Shown here piece by piece: positions 10,988 through 19,571 of a stretch of DNA of 64,000 bases. How positions within the stretch are numbered: position 1 is the stretch's first letter; every line of letters begins with the position of its first letter. The translations under genes were made by a program, and so were the position numbers. This DNA is from CAWFFV01 sp963814985. Lineage in GTDB: Bacteria; Chloroflexota; Ktedonobacteria; Ktedonobacterales; Ktedonobacteraceae. The notes beneath the pieces were generated by a model. It had not been told where the DNA came from, searched no databases, and was given only the letters and a program-made list of their open reading frames with translations. The stretch is taken from assembly GCA_963814985.1 (NCBI GenBank), contig CAWFFV010000029.1, forward strand, positions 407,335-471,334, given 5' to 3'.

Positions 10988-11021
10988 GCTCTCGGAGGAC
11001 AACAACAAACTCTCCGAGAGC
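10988..11021. terminator. Hairpin between convergent genes
   Basis: GCTCTCGGAG (10988-10997) pairs perfectly with CTCCGAGAGC (11012-11021) across a 14-base A-rich loop. It lies in the 144-base gap between the rightward methyltransferase and the leftward inhibitor gene, so it may terminate both. Confidence 0.55.
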
Positions 11022-11053
11022 AGAGGCAGATTTACCAGAAACAGGAATAAGCA

Positions 11054-11368
11054 CTAGTTCCGTATCTGGAGTGTGACGGCGTAGTGGTTGGCAACAAAAG
11101 TGTTTCCTTCCCACGTTCGTCGTTGCTTGAGACAGATAGAAGCGGTGCCAGCTTGACCCGTCACAAAGTGAAAGATGTGCCTACCACCGCTCCCAATAAC
11201 ATCAACAGGTGATGTCTGGAATGTCGATTGTTGCTCGATAATATTGCCGCATATCTGATCTATCTCCCATCGATAGCCAGTAGTCGGATTTTCCTTAAAC
11301 TGAATATCGATCATGTCACCACTGGGCACCATGAGTGTTCTTCCATTATCTACATCAGTAAGAAGCAT
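11054..11368 (-). CDS. Chagasin-family (I42) cysteine peptidase inhibitor-like protein
   Basis: A 104-residue protein with the three signature loops of chagasin/amoebiasin inhibitors: NPTTGYRW (residues about 27-34), the central GSGGRH loop (about 60), and RRTWEG (about 83), the counterpart of the RPW/F loop. In chagasin these loops plug the active site of papain-like cysteine peptidases. No signal peptide is visible, so the target could be intracellular or the export non-classical. A GGAGGA site precedes the ATG at 11368. It is monocistronic and convergent with the methyltransferase. Confidence 0.8.
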   Translation of the reverse strand: MLLTDVDNGRTLMVPSGDMIDIQFKENPTTGYRWEIDQICGNIIEQQSTFQTSPVDVIGSGGRHIFHFVTGQAGTASICLKQRRTWEGNTFVANHYAVTLQIRN

Positions 11369-12091
11369 AGATTTATCCTCCTTCTTTGCTATTCATGTCT
11401 TCCTCTCAAGAGGAGGATATCTCAATGGTCTTACAAAAGCGTCAGAAAATGCCTCTATGGTATCACAGAACCATCAGAGTTTTTCGGAGAGGCCTATTCC
11501 TAATCCCTTCTGCTTTTTGATCCCCGTAGTTTTGAATCTATTAGAAAAGTATCATAATGATTTATTGTGTGTTAAATTATTTCATTTTGATTTGAAGATA
11601 TATTGCACTTTTCAGATACGGAATTTTATAATGCCGAATCTAGTGGTACTAGCCTATATAGGCTATGTTTTTACTTTATTTTTTAATCATTATTATGTAT
11701 AATAGTGAAAGAGTATTCTTTCTCGATTTCAAGATAAATTATTCAACCCTCTATGTTTTGAGGTATGGATTCGACTCTTCTTGGTGAAAGAGAGGAACAG
11801 CTTTTATGATAGTTTCTCGGTATTTTCCGCAGGTATCCCAAAGATACAGAAGAGCGTCAGTCTCGTATTTCTCAACATAGACTTCTGCAGGCATTTTAAT
11901 ACCTTCGTATGTTGTTTGATGTCTTTCTGCATCATAAGATGTGATGCTCTTATAAACTTGTCTGTAGAAGCGTTCTCTTATGCAAGCGTCTCTTGTTCAA
12001 GGAAAGAAGGGAGAAGCGGAAGAGAACGAAGGTTACTGTTAAGCGGAGGCTCGTGTGAGCTTCATCGCGTTGGAAAGGAAACTAGTGTCGT
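11369..12091. other. Non-coding, AT-rich gap
   Basis: About 720 bases without a convincing gene. 11520-11720 is strikingly AT-rich (runs of T and A, e.g. around 11690) and may hold the promoters of the divergent inhibitor and GMC oxidoreductase genes. The open frame at 11781-12095 has no ribosome site and atypical composition; I reject it as a gene. Confidence 0.5.
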
Positions 12092-13686
12092 ATGAAGAAC
12101 CACAATCGCTTGTCTCGCCGTTCCGTAATTAAAGGTGCTGTTGCTGGAGTACTTGCTGGTGCGGGCGATGCGGGCTTATTCTTCCAACAAGACACCCAGC
12201 ATGTAGCACATGCTGGGTCTGTTGATGCCATAGTCATTGGGAGTGGCTTTGGTGGCGCAGTAGCAGCGTTACGGTTGGGGAAAGCCGGTTACTCCACAGT
12301 GGTGCTGGAGCGTGGGCGCCGCTGGCCAATTACCCAACAGCAGAATACCTTTGCGACCTATGAACAGCCCGATGGACGATCAGCATGGCTGAGTCCTGTA
12401 ACTGTGGACCCTATAAATCAAAATGTGCCTATTGATATCTATACAGGAATTCTTAGACCGCATCATTGGGAATGGTATTGCGGTGCTGTCAGGTGTCGGT
12501 GTCGGAGGTGGATCTTTAGTCAATAATGCCGCAATCGTTCAACCAACACAGGCGTTTTTCTCACGCCAATTTCCTGCTCTTGATTATAATCAGTTCGCTA
12601 ATGTGTACTATCCAAGAGTTCGTTCGATTATTCAACCTGCACCCATTCCCTCGGATATTCTAGCATCTTCCTACTATCTCTGCACACAGGTCTTTCATCA
12701 ATGGGCTGTGACTGCTGGATTGAGTTCGAAGTCGGGTTAATTCAGCTATCGATTGGAATATCGTTCGGCAAGAGATGAATGGAACGAGGGTCCCATCTGC
12801 AATCGCGGGAGAGGATTGGTATGGGATGAATTCTGGGGCACACAAGAGCCTGGATCACAATTACCTGGCACTGGCGGAAGCAACGGGAAATGTTCAGATC
12901 CTTCCTCTTCACGTAGTAACAGACATTGGACAGACAAGCGATGGTCGTTACAGTGTCACATGCCAGCAGATCGATACCTCAGGGAATGTCCTCAACACTG
13001 TAACTGCCACATGCAAGTATCTCTTCATGGCGGCAGGCTCCATGAAGACTTCTGAGTTGATGGTGAGAGCCAAAGCAAATGGAACACTTCCGCTACTAAA
13101 CGATCAGGTCGGTCAAGGATGGGGAAACAACGGGGATATGGTTGGTTTTTCCTTTGGTTTTCCTTCTGACAACCCAGGACAAGGAGGTCCAGGTGCTGCC
13201 AAGATAACAGACTTTGCAAATCCTTTGGGATCAGTTGTCATTGATAGTGGACCATTCCATGGCGCACCTGACGGGACTATGGGTACACTTGCCCTGACAA
13301 TGCCACCTTCGGGTCCATTTCCTGCAAAAGGAGTATTCCAATACGATCCGACGACGGATACCGTTACGTTGCAATGGCCAAGCAGTGACCCTGCCATTAC
13401 AAATCTCACGGCTGCCGCAACGCAAACGTACTCGAATCTTAGTGTGAATATGGTACCAGGGGCTCCTCCAGTCATGACAAACGTACAAACAGGATTTACC
13501 GTTCATCCGCTTGGTGGAATGGTCCTTGGTCAAGCATGTGATCTGTCTGGGGGAGTTATTGGATATCCGAACCTCTATGTCGTCGATGGTTCCTTGATAC
13601 CAGGATCTACGGGTTGTGCAAATCCCTCGCTGACAATTGCAGCCCTGGCAGAGCGCATCATGGACCAATTCGTTTACTCCCACTAA
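12092..13686 (+). pseudogene. GMC oxidoreductase (cholesterol oxidase-like) with Tat signal, two frameshifts
   Basis: Three successive frames assemble a secreted flavoprotein of about 530 residues. It starts with a twin-arginine signal (SRRSVIKGAVAGVLAGAG), then the FAD motif IVIGSGFGGAVAALRLG and VVLERGRRWP, then GVGVGGGSLVNNA of GMC enzymes, and ends with TVHPLGGMVLG and VVDGSLIPGSTGCANPSLT, which carry the active-site His and Asn regions of cholesterol-oxidase-like GMC proteins. Frame changes occur near 12450 (one extra base) and 12737 (one extra G); removing them restores the family sequence GILDRIIGNG and SKSVNSAIDWN. Such enzymes oxidise sterol or alcohol groups outside the membrane using FAD loaded before Tat export. 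Confidence 0.8.
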
Positions 13687-13949
13687 ACTAGCGTAGAAAA
13701 GGCTCATTTCTGAAGTAGAGCCACTCACCTGAGGTATGAGTGGCCCTATTTGTGCTGTAAATATGCCCATGTTAGATCCCTGGGAGATCAAGATCCTATG
13801 GCTAGCTGATCGCGGAGGACGTTTTAAGCAGATCAAAGAGCAGACTCCCCAGAAGCAAAAGGAACAGGCGTAACCTTGACCCGCTTTGGGGAGATTAGAG
13901 AAGAGAAATTTGATATGCAAATCTCAAGCAGCCTGAGTTAACCTGTCGC

Positions 13950-15029
13950 TTATCCACCCAGTTGATTTCTAAAATCGTTCAAATCTAGAGAAGAACTATC
14001 CATCCGTTTGGGTGGAGAAGAGGGTGTTGCATATCGCTGGTTGCGCAGTAAGGCACTGTGCAGTGATGCTGCCGCAAGAGAATGCGTGCAAATCAAATTA
14101 CGTCGATACATTGGACACTCACATGCCAGGAGCATATTCCCATCCAGCACACGACTCTCTACTGTATAGTAGTTTCCCTGAGCTCCTTGTACCTGATAGT
14201 GTCCGACAGCCACAACTTTGGCATGGGGCATCACCTTGCGATGCGCTGCCATTGCTTCTGAGAACGCCACTTCGAGTTCGGCGTTTTTGGTTTCAAGTTC
14301 CTTCATGTGGCTAGCAATTTGTCGCTCTGCTCGTGTCAGGGCTGTAATGCTTCTATTCAGTCTCTGAATGGCTGGACGGAAGACAAGGACACCCTCAAAT
14401 GTTAATACGACCAGGGTCAAGAAAAACAGAGATAGTTCGATCTCTTTCAGTTGGTTGACCCGCCCTTGCGACTCGTTTTGATATTGAAAGACAATCGCGT
14501 TCATCCCCGGCAGAAAGATCTTCACCTGCGTCAGAAGGACGTGAAGGCGTGGAAGAATATCCGCTTTGAAGGTCGCTGATGGATGCGATTGATCTTGTCC
14601 AATGTCGGTAAGTAGTTGGTTGGTAGCATTGATCATCGCTTGAAAGCTGGGTTCGATGGTAGTAAAGAGCTTCTTGACAGCATCGCTATTGTTGCCTGGT
14701 AAGCCCAATCCCGCATCTCCTTGCTGCAAGCCTTTATGAGAACGCATCCATAAGGCCTCGACGGATTTCACTTCTGCTATGTCGGCGGCACGCTCGGTAG
14801 CACTGGTAGCACTGTTGATAGCGAGTGCAGCTTTGGCTAATTCCTGGCTCAACATACGTTGACGCCCGGCAAGGTTGATAACCAGTGCATCACCGGATTG
14901 CTGAAGTAGAGAGAACTGAATGACAACTTGTCCGAGGAGGGCCAGAATGGCAATCGTGCTGAGTGCTCCTATATAGAGCCTCGTGAGGTGACGGCTAGAG
15001 GATTGTTGGTCGTGTACTATAAACTTCAT
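13950..15029 (-). CDS. PilJ-type sensor with C-terminal SWIM zinc motif
   Basis: A 359-residue protein. After an N-terminal membrane segment (about residues 17-38) comes a PilJ/NarX-type extracytoplasmic helical domain with its signature INLAGRQRMLSQ (about 53-64). A second membrane segment (LSLFFLTLVVLTFEGVLVF) and an S-helix-like coiled coil (ERQIASHMKELETKNAELEV) lead into a C-terminal module with CECPMYRRNLICTH, i.e. CxCx7CxH, the SWIM zinc-binding pattern. No kinase, methyl-accepting or cyclase domain follows. Start ATG 15029 follows AAGGA; TTG 15032 is an alternative. PilJ domains sense small anions or periplasmic signals; SWIM modules bind nucleic acid or protein. The combination is unusual. 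Confidence 0.75.
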   Translation of the reverse strand: MKFIVHDQQSSSRHLTRLYIGALSTIAILALLGQVVIQFSLLQQSGDALVINLAGRQRMLSQELAKAALAINSATSATERAADIAEVKSVEALWMRSHKGLQQGDAGLGLPGNNSDAVKKLFTTIEPSFQAMINATNQLLTDIGQDQSHPSATFKADILPRLHVLLTQVKIFLPGMNAIVFQYQNESQGRVNQLKEIELSLFFLTLVVLTFEGVLVFRPAIQRLNRSITALTRAERQIASHMKELETKNAELEVAFSEAMAAHRKVMPHAKVVAVGHYQVQGAQGNYYTVESRVLDGNMLLACECPMYRRNLICTHSLAAASLHSALLRNQRYATPSSPPKRMDSSSLDLNDFRNQLGG

Positions 15030-15048
15030 CAAAAATCCTTTATGGAGA

Positions 15049-15389
15049 CCCTCATGCCTTCAGGCTGAGGGAGGAAACAAAGGCGTCCGTAGACGCGCTA
15101 CTCTCGCATACCCCGTAGAGTGCCATTTTTAGCAGAAATAGCGAAAACTGTTGCCTGATTTCAGACCATCGCGTTATTGCACGGGTGCAAATACCCTTCG
15201 TGATGGCAGTCCAGGCATAGCCCCAAAGGGCATCCGCTTCGGCGTGGCAGGAAGAGGCCCGAACGAGGGTGATATTCGGACATTCTTGAATGGTAGCCCG
15301 TACCGCTGCTGCTCTCTGAGGAGAGCCCACTAGACAGGAACTTACGTTGAGCTAACTGTTACTCAAGCCCCCTGGCTTCAGCCATGGGG
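15049..15389. mobile_element. IS200/IS605-type end remnant without transposase
   Basis: The segment is bounded by two short imperfect hairpins typical of IS605-family ends: CCCTCA-T-GCCT-TC-AGGC-TGAGGG at 15049-15071 and a CCCCxTGGCT-TC-AGCCATGGGG hairpin at 15368-15389 followed by TTCTTGAC. No TnpA or TnpB frame remains between them. I read it as a solo, decayed element whose internal sequence could be a former guide-RNA (omega RNA) region. Confidence 0.45.
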
Positions 15390-16029
15390 TTCTTGACTTG
15401 CTGCTTTTCGTATCAGGAAATGGACCCATTCTTGATTCACAAATATGGAAGTGGGCCAGAAACCATTTACAGGGTTTCTTCACAAGATTCTCTGTTTTTA
15501 TAATACTAGACAATGCGTTCAAAAGCAATAAGTACTCGGGTAGATTTTATCCAATCGGTAGACAAACGAAAGGAAGAGTAAGGGACCTAAGAATAAATAA
15601 CTTCTCTTGAATCCCTAAATGCAAAAATCCCATGGGATTGACATTTTGTAGAGTTTTCGTTATATTTATAATGTTGCTCGACGAGAAGCCGACGCAGTGC
15701 AGAGAGATGAGCAAAAAGGGGCAGCCGGGCTTATTATACAGCTTCATAAGAGAATCTAAGCCTGTCTGTTTAGCCCATAATCATCACAAGAATGTCATTG
15801 CAAGCGCCCTCTATTTACAGTGCTGTAAATATCTTCTTTCTTGCTCCTTTACAATCAGGTGGCATGCGATATTGAGTAGTACATTGCCGCTGTTATAATG
15901 GAAATTCAGCGCTTACGATCACTCATTTGGCATGCTGGTTTCTTTTCCTGGTGTGTACACCGAAAGTCCCGTTCTGCTCACAGGTTTCAACGCCTCTTCG
16001 TCGTACTAGTTTGTGCAAAGGATGCCAAC
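15390..16029 (+). other. Long leader of the mannosylglycerate operon
   Basis: About 640 bases between the IS605-like remnant and the MpgS start. It has no credible gene. The only strong signal is the promoter at 15638-15666. If that promoter drives the operon the 5' untranslated leader is over 350 bases, long enough to carry a regulatory RNA, but I see no known riboswitch. Confidence 0.4.
15638..15666 (+). promoter_or_regulatory. Sigma70-like promoter upstream of mpgS
   Basis: TTGACA at 15638-15643, a 17-base spacer, and TATATT at 15661-15666. This is near consensus and points toward the mannosylglycerate genes, though about 360 bases from the start codon. Confidence 0.5.
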
Positions 16030-17151
16030 GTGAACATTGACACCATGCGCTTTCCTCACATCCTCGAAGCCGATGGCTTCTATGACCTGAACCACTTCTT
16101 CGCTCATACCGCGTTCGTCATTGCACATAAGAGCGAACATCTTGAAACTCTCCTCGGCGTCATCTGGTACCTTCCAATTAATAGCCCCATCCTGATTGTC
16201 ACCAACTGTCCGGAGACAGAGAAAGAGGAACTGGAGGAAGGTCTGATCAGACATCTGACACAGTCCCGGCAAATCTATTTCATCCACCAGAAGGACAAAA
16301 CGATTGCTCATTTCTTTGCCAAACGTGGCGTCCATGCTCTTCTAGGCGCTGACGGTAAAGTTGTTAATGGTAAGGGCGAGGGGATGTATATTGGTGCGCT
16401 AATTGCCTCCCTACTTGGATATCCCAGGTGGATTGTCTTCTATGATGCAGACAACTTCGTTCCCAACGCCTTATTGGAATATACATTGGCAATGAGCAAA
16501 TTGTTTCTGCAACAATGTGCAACCATCCCTTCACCTGACTATGAGATTCAGCAACTCCATAATGTGCGCATCTGCTGGTCCTCTAAACCTGGCCTTGGCG
16601 GAGGCCCTCTCACTTCCGGAGTTACAGGACGCTGCACACGAGTCGTTTCTCCGCTCATGACGACACTTGTCGCAGAATGGTTTGGTCTGTATGATCGTCC
16701 GATCATCTCCTCGAATGCTGGTGAGCAAGGCTTGACGATGGAAGCTGTACAGACATTGCGTTTCTCCTCTGGCTATTCTGTAGAAACCTTCCAATTGCTT
16801 GACCTTCTTTCTAAAGCACTTACCCCAACGATACAGCTACCGAACCATGTAGTACTCCAACAGTATCAAGCGCAAAGCCCGCACTTTCATGAGAAGAGAG
16901 ATGACAAGCATATCAAGCAGATGATTGCAGCAAGCCTGGGTAGCTTCTTCCATTTTAAGGGGCAGCTTCCTTCTTGTGTCGAGCAGCAGTTGCAACAGAT
17001 CTACGATGAGATGAACCTTGAGTTGTGCTTGCCTGTCATCTATCCCTCACTGCGGGAACTGCTCATTGAAAGAAATGATATGTTGGTGAATCACTATAGA
17101 CTCTTTGAGAAGAGCCTTGCTTTTACTGAACCGGAGGCAATGTGCGGCTGA
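16030..17151 (+). CDS. mpgS: Mannosyl-3-phosphoglycerate synthase (GT55)
   Basis: A 373-residue glycosyltransferase that transfers mannose from GDP-mannose to 3-phosphoglycerate, the first step of the two-step route to the compatible solute mannosylglycerate. Visible family motifs are FVIAHKSEHLETLLGVIW, ILIVTNCPETEKEEL, NGKGEGMYIGALIAS, the metal-binding WIVFYDADNFVPNA, PGLGGGPLTSGVTGRCTRVV and ISSNAGEQGLTMEA. The start is set at GTG 16030, seven bases after AAAGGA (16017-16022), giving about the size of Thermus MpgS; the open frame extends upstream to 15898 but without family similarity. Its stop overlaps the start of the phosphatase gene, so both are co-translated. Confidence 0.85.
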   Translation: MNIDTMRFPHILEADGFYDLNHFFAHTAFVIAHKSEHLETLLGVIWYLPINSPILIVTNCPETEKEELEEGLIRHLTQSRQIYFIHQKDKTIAHFFAKRGVHALLGADGKVVNGKGEGMYIGALIASLLGYPRWIVFYDADNFVPNALLEYTLAMSKLFLQQCATIPSPDYEIQQLHNVRICWSSKPGLGGGPLTSGVTGRCTRVVSPLMTTLVAEWFGLYDRPIISSNAGEQGLTMEAVQTLRFSSGYSVETFQLLDLLSKALTPTIQLPNHVVLQQYQAQSPHFHEKRDDKHIKQMIAASLGSFFHFKGQLPSCVEQQLQQIYDEMNLELCLPVIYPSLRELLIERNDMLVNHYRLFEKSLAFTEPEAMCG

Positions 17152-17768
17152 TAGTCATACGTCATGGTGAGACGTTTTATAATATCGAGGATCGCCTTAC
17201 AGGCCAGTCCGACATTCCGCTCAGTCCCCTTGGTGAACGGCAGGCTCTGGCATTAGGTACCTATCTGGCTACGGAATATCTGGACGTTATTGTCTCCTCC
17301 GATCTACAACGTGCATATACGACTGCTATGGCTATTGCCAGTCATCATGGGTTCACCGTAGAGGAAGATCCCGATCTACGCGAACTCTCACTGGGGGAGT
17401 GGGAGGGAATGACCCTGGCTGAAGTGCAGGAGCGCGAGCCCGACGAGGTGATGCGCTGGCAAGCCGACCCTTCCACATACGCTCCAAAGGGAGGAGAGAC
17501 CCTGGTCCAGCTTCGTGCCCGTATCATATGTGCCCTGGATCGCTGGTACGCATGTTATCCTGATGGTACAGTCGTTTGGGTAGCACATGCAGGCTTAATT
17601 GGGATCTTGATCTGTCATATCCTCGATATTGATCTCAATCGGCGCAGACAATTTCAGCACGACAATGCCTCTCTTACCGAGGTTTTCTTTAGCCGTGAGC
17701 GCATACGCCTTGTTCGCTTGAATGAGACTGCTTTCTTGCGGGGTTGGCCCCTTCCCTCTGAGTTATGA
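17142..17768 (+). CDS. Histidine phosphatase (candidate mannosyl-3-phosphoglycerate phosphatase)
   Basis: A 208-residue phosphoglycerate-mutase-like phosphatase with catalytic RHGET (residues 7-11), the distal arginine in SSDLQRAYTTA, Glu in ELSLGEWEG and the second His in VWVAHAGLIG. It starts with GTG overlapping the last ten bases of mpgS behind GGAGG. Bacterial MpgP of Thermus belongs to the HAD family, whereas actinobacterial glucosyl-3-phosphoglycerate phosphatase is of this histidine type. Position and overlap argue that this protein dephosphorylates the MpgS product to mannosylglycerate. Fold assignment is sure; substrate is inferred. Confidence 0.8.
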   Translation: MRLIVIRHGETFYNIEDRLTGQSDIPLSPLGERQALALGTYLATEYLDVIVSSDLQRAYTTAMAIASHHGFTVEEDPDLRELSLGEWEGMTLAEVQEREPDEVMRWQADPSTYAPKGGETLVQLRARIICALDRWYACYPDGTVVWVAHAGLIGILICHILDIDLNRRRQFQHDNASLTEVFFSRERIRLVRLNETAFLRGWPLPSEL

Positions 17769-17789
17769 GTGGATGTCAGATCAAAACTC

Positions 17790-17819
17790 TTGACTTTCCT
17801 GTCCGTTTTTGGTTATCAT
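17790..17819 (+). promoter_or_regulatory. Promoter of the TetR-ABC operon
   Basis: TTGACT at 17790-17795, 18-base spacer, TATCAT at 17814-17819. The -10 element overlaps the left arm of the palindrome at 17817-17848, an ideal place for repression. Confidence 0.55.
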
Positions 17820-17848
17820 ATGACTGGAATGGTTTTTCTAGTCATATG
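17817..17848. promoter_or_regulatory. Palindromic operator, probable TetR autoregulation site
   Basis: CATATGACT (17817-17825) and AGTCATATG (17840-17848) are perfect inverted arms separated by 14 bases, covering the transcription start region just upstream of the TetR gene. TetR dimers bind palindromes of this type. Confidence 0.6.
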
Positions 17849-17883
17849 GTCATTCAGTCAGAGAAAGCAAGGCGAAAACATTT

Positions 17884-18618
17884 ATGGCAGCAATGCACGA
17901 TCCAGTTCCTGGAGTACCAACCAGTCAGGAGCCTCAAAGCCAGCAAGAAAAGGATGAGCGTCAGCAGCGCGAGGAGCGTATTCTAGGCGCTGCCGCCACT
18001 CTCCTGGTCCGTTGGGGCTATCGCAAAACAACAATTGATGATGTGGCTCGTGAGGCTGGTGTGGGCAAAGGCACCATCTACCTTCACTGGAAGGACAAAA
18101 ACGAACTGTTTCGTGCAGCCCTCTGGCGTGAGCAAGGGCGCTTCAGCGAAGATGTTAAGCAGCGGATTGCAGCCGATCCAGAGGGAGGATTGTTGCATCG
18201 TATAACTACTCACTCGATGCTTGCAGCCCTGTCCAATCCACTGATGGCGGCTATCCTCAAGGGTCAGGCAGACATCTTCAATGGGTTTCTAGGAGCCTAT
18301 GATCGCGACCTGCTTGATCAGGTTATAGGTGTTGCTGATACCTATCTTGCTCAGCTTCAAAAGGCCGGGTTGATCCGCAGAGATATTCCTGTGCCTGTTA
18401 TCACCTTTCTGCTGACTGCCCTGAAAGTTGGCCTCATCAACTCCCCTGATCTCATCGGTCAGGAGCATGTGCCAACTATGGAGCAACTGACGGAAGCACT
18501 CAGTGATCTGATGCGCCGCTGGCTGGAGCCAGAGCAACTCCCCAACAAGAGCGATGAAGGCAAGCAATTGTTGGCTGAGTATCTGGACAAGGTGAAAGAA
18601 TCTGAGCAACCGTCTTGA
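17884..18618 (+). CDS. TetR-family transcriptional regulator
   Basis: A 244-residue repressor-type protein. The DNA-binding helix-turn-helix reads ILGAAATLLVRWGYRKTTID and VAREAGVGKGTIYLHWKDKN (about residues 33-75), classic for TetR, preceded by a polar 30-residue N-terminal tail. The C-terminal ligand domain is not assignable by eye. It is the first gene of an operon with an ABC exporter (its stop overlaps the wider ATPase open frame), and a palindrome sits at its promoter, so it most likely represses its own operon until a toxic or signalling molecule binds. Confidence 0.85.
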   Translation: MAAMHDPVPGVPTSQEPQSQQEKDERQQREERILGAAATLLVRWGYRKTTIDDVAREAGVGKGTIYLHWKDKNELFRAALWREQGRFSEDVKQRIAADPEGGLLHRITTHSMLAALSNPLMAAILKGQADIFNGFLGAYDRDLLDQVIGVADTYLAQLQKAGLIRRDIPVPVITFLLTALKVGLINSPDLIGQEHVPTMEQLTEALSDLMRRWLEPEQLPNKSDEGKQLLAEYLDKVKESEQPS

Positions 18619-18641
18619 GTCGCAAGGAGGACATCAATATC

Positions 18642-19571
18642 ATGACTGCTATCATCGAGGTACAAGGTTTGACCAAAAGCTACGGGAGCAAACGTGGCAT
18701 TACCAATGTTTCCTTCCAGGTGGAAGAAGGCGAAGTCTTTGGCTTTCTTGGTCCAAATGGCGCAGGCAAGACAACCACCATCCGCTTACTTATGGCGCTG
18801 TTGCGTGCCAACTCTGGTGTGGCGCGTATTGCCGGGCTGGACTGCTGGAAACAGTCTGTTGAAATCAAGCGAATGCTTGGGTATCTGCCAAGCGAGCTTT
18901 CGCTTGATCCCAATCTGACTGGTGGACAGATTCTCGAATACTTCGGCCATCTGCGCGGAGGCATCGATCAAGCCTATCTCAAGCAACTCATTGCCCGGCT
19001 AGATCTGGACCCCAGTCGCAAGTTCCGTCAGTATTCCAGCGGCAATAAGCGCAAGATCGGACTGATTCAAGCCTTTATGCACCGTCCGCGCCTGTTGCTG
19101 CTTGACGAGCCAACCAACGGCCTGGACCCGCTCAACCAGCAAGAATTCAACCGCATGATAGTCGAGGTGCGTGCCGGGGGCTGCACCATCTTCCTCTCTT
19201 CGCATATCCTGACTGAGGTTGAGCAGATCTGCGATCGTGTAGCGATCATTCGAGAAGGGCAACTGGTACGTGTTGGCGGCATGACCGAACTAAAGGACAT
19301 CAAGCACCATGAAGTTACTATCACCTTTGTTGAGGCTGTGCCCACTGAGGTCTTCGAGAAGCTGGATGGCGTAGGGCAAGTGGAGGCACTCCCCGATGGG
19401 CATACATTGCGTATGACCGTACAAGGTGGGGTGGATGCCATTGTCAAGGCGGCTGCACAATATTCTGTCGTCAGCCTGAGCAACCACGAGCCGAGCCTGG
19501 AAGAGATATTCCTGCGCTATTACGAGGGCGACGGTTTGGCCGCCAAGGAGGCCAGTCATGTGGTTCAGTAG
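18642..19571 (+). CDS. ABC transporter ATP-binding protein
   Basis: A 309-residue ATPase with Walker A GPNGAGKTTT (about residue 37), signature YSSGNKRKIG (a variant of LSGGQ), Walker B LLLLDEPTNGLDP and H-loop FLSSHILTEVEQ, plus a C-terminal DrrA-like extension. ATG 18642 follows AAGGAGG; the frame extends to TTG 18615 overlapping the TetR stop. It powers export by the permease gene that overlaps its 3' end by 14 bases. Confidence 0.9.
   Translation: MTAIIEVQGLTKSYGSKRGITNVSFQVEEGEVFGFLGPNGAGKTTTIRLLMALLRANSGVARIAGLDCWKQSVEIKRMLGYLPSELSLDPNLTGGQILEYFGHLRGGIDQAYLKQLIARLDLDPSRKFRQYSSGNKRKIGLIQAFMHRPRLLLLDEPTNGLDPLNQQEFNRMIVEVRAGGCTIFLSSHILTEVEQICDRVAIIREGQLVRVGGMTELKDIKHHEVTITFVEAVPTEVFEKLDGVGQVEALPDGHTLRMTVQGGVDAIVKAAAQYSVVSLSNHEPSLEEIFLRYYEGDGLAAKEASHVVQ

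Noticed and set aside
11781..12095. Open frame before the GMC gene
   Set aside because: Cys/Phe/Ser-rich shadow composition, no ribosome site, overlaps the real start.
13231..13920. Long minus-strand open frame opposite the GMC oxidoreductase
   Set aside because: It mirrors the conserved plus-strand GMC coding region and has no ribosome site or family similarity.
15052..15330. Minus-strand 92-residue frame in the IS605-like remnant
   Set aside because: Bounded by element hairpins, no family; better read as non-coding element interior.
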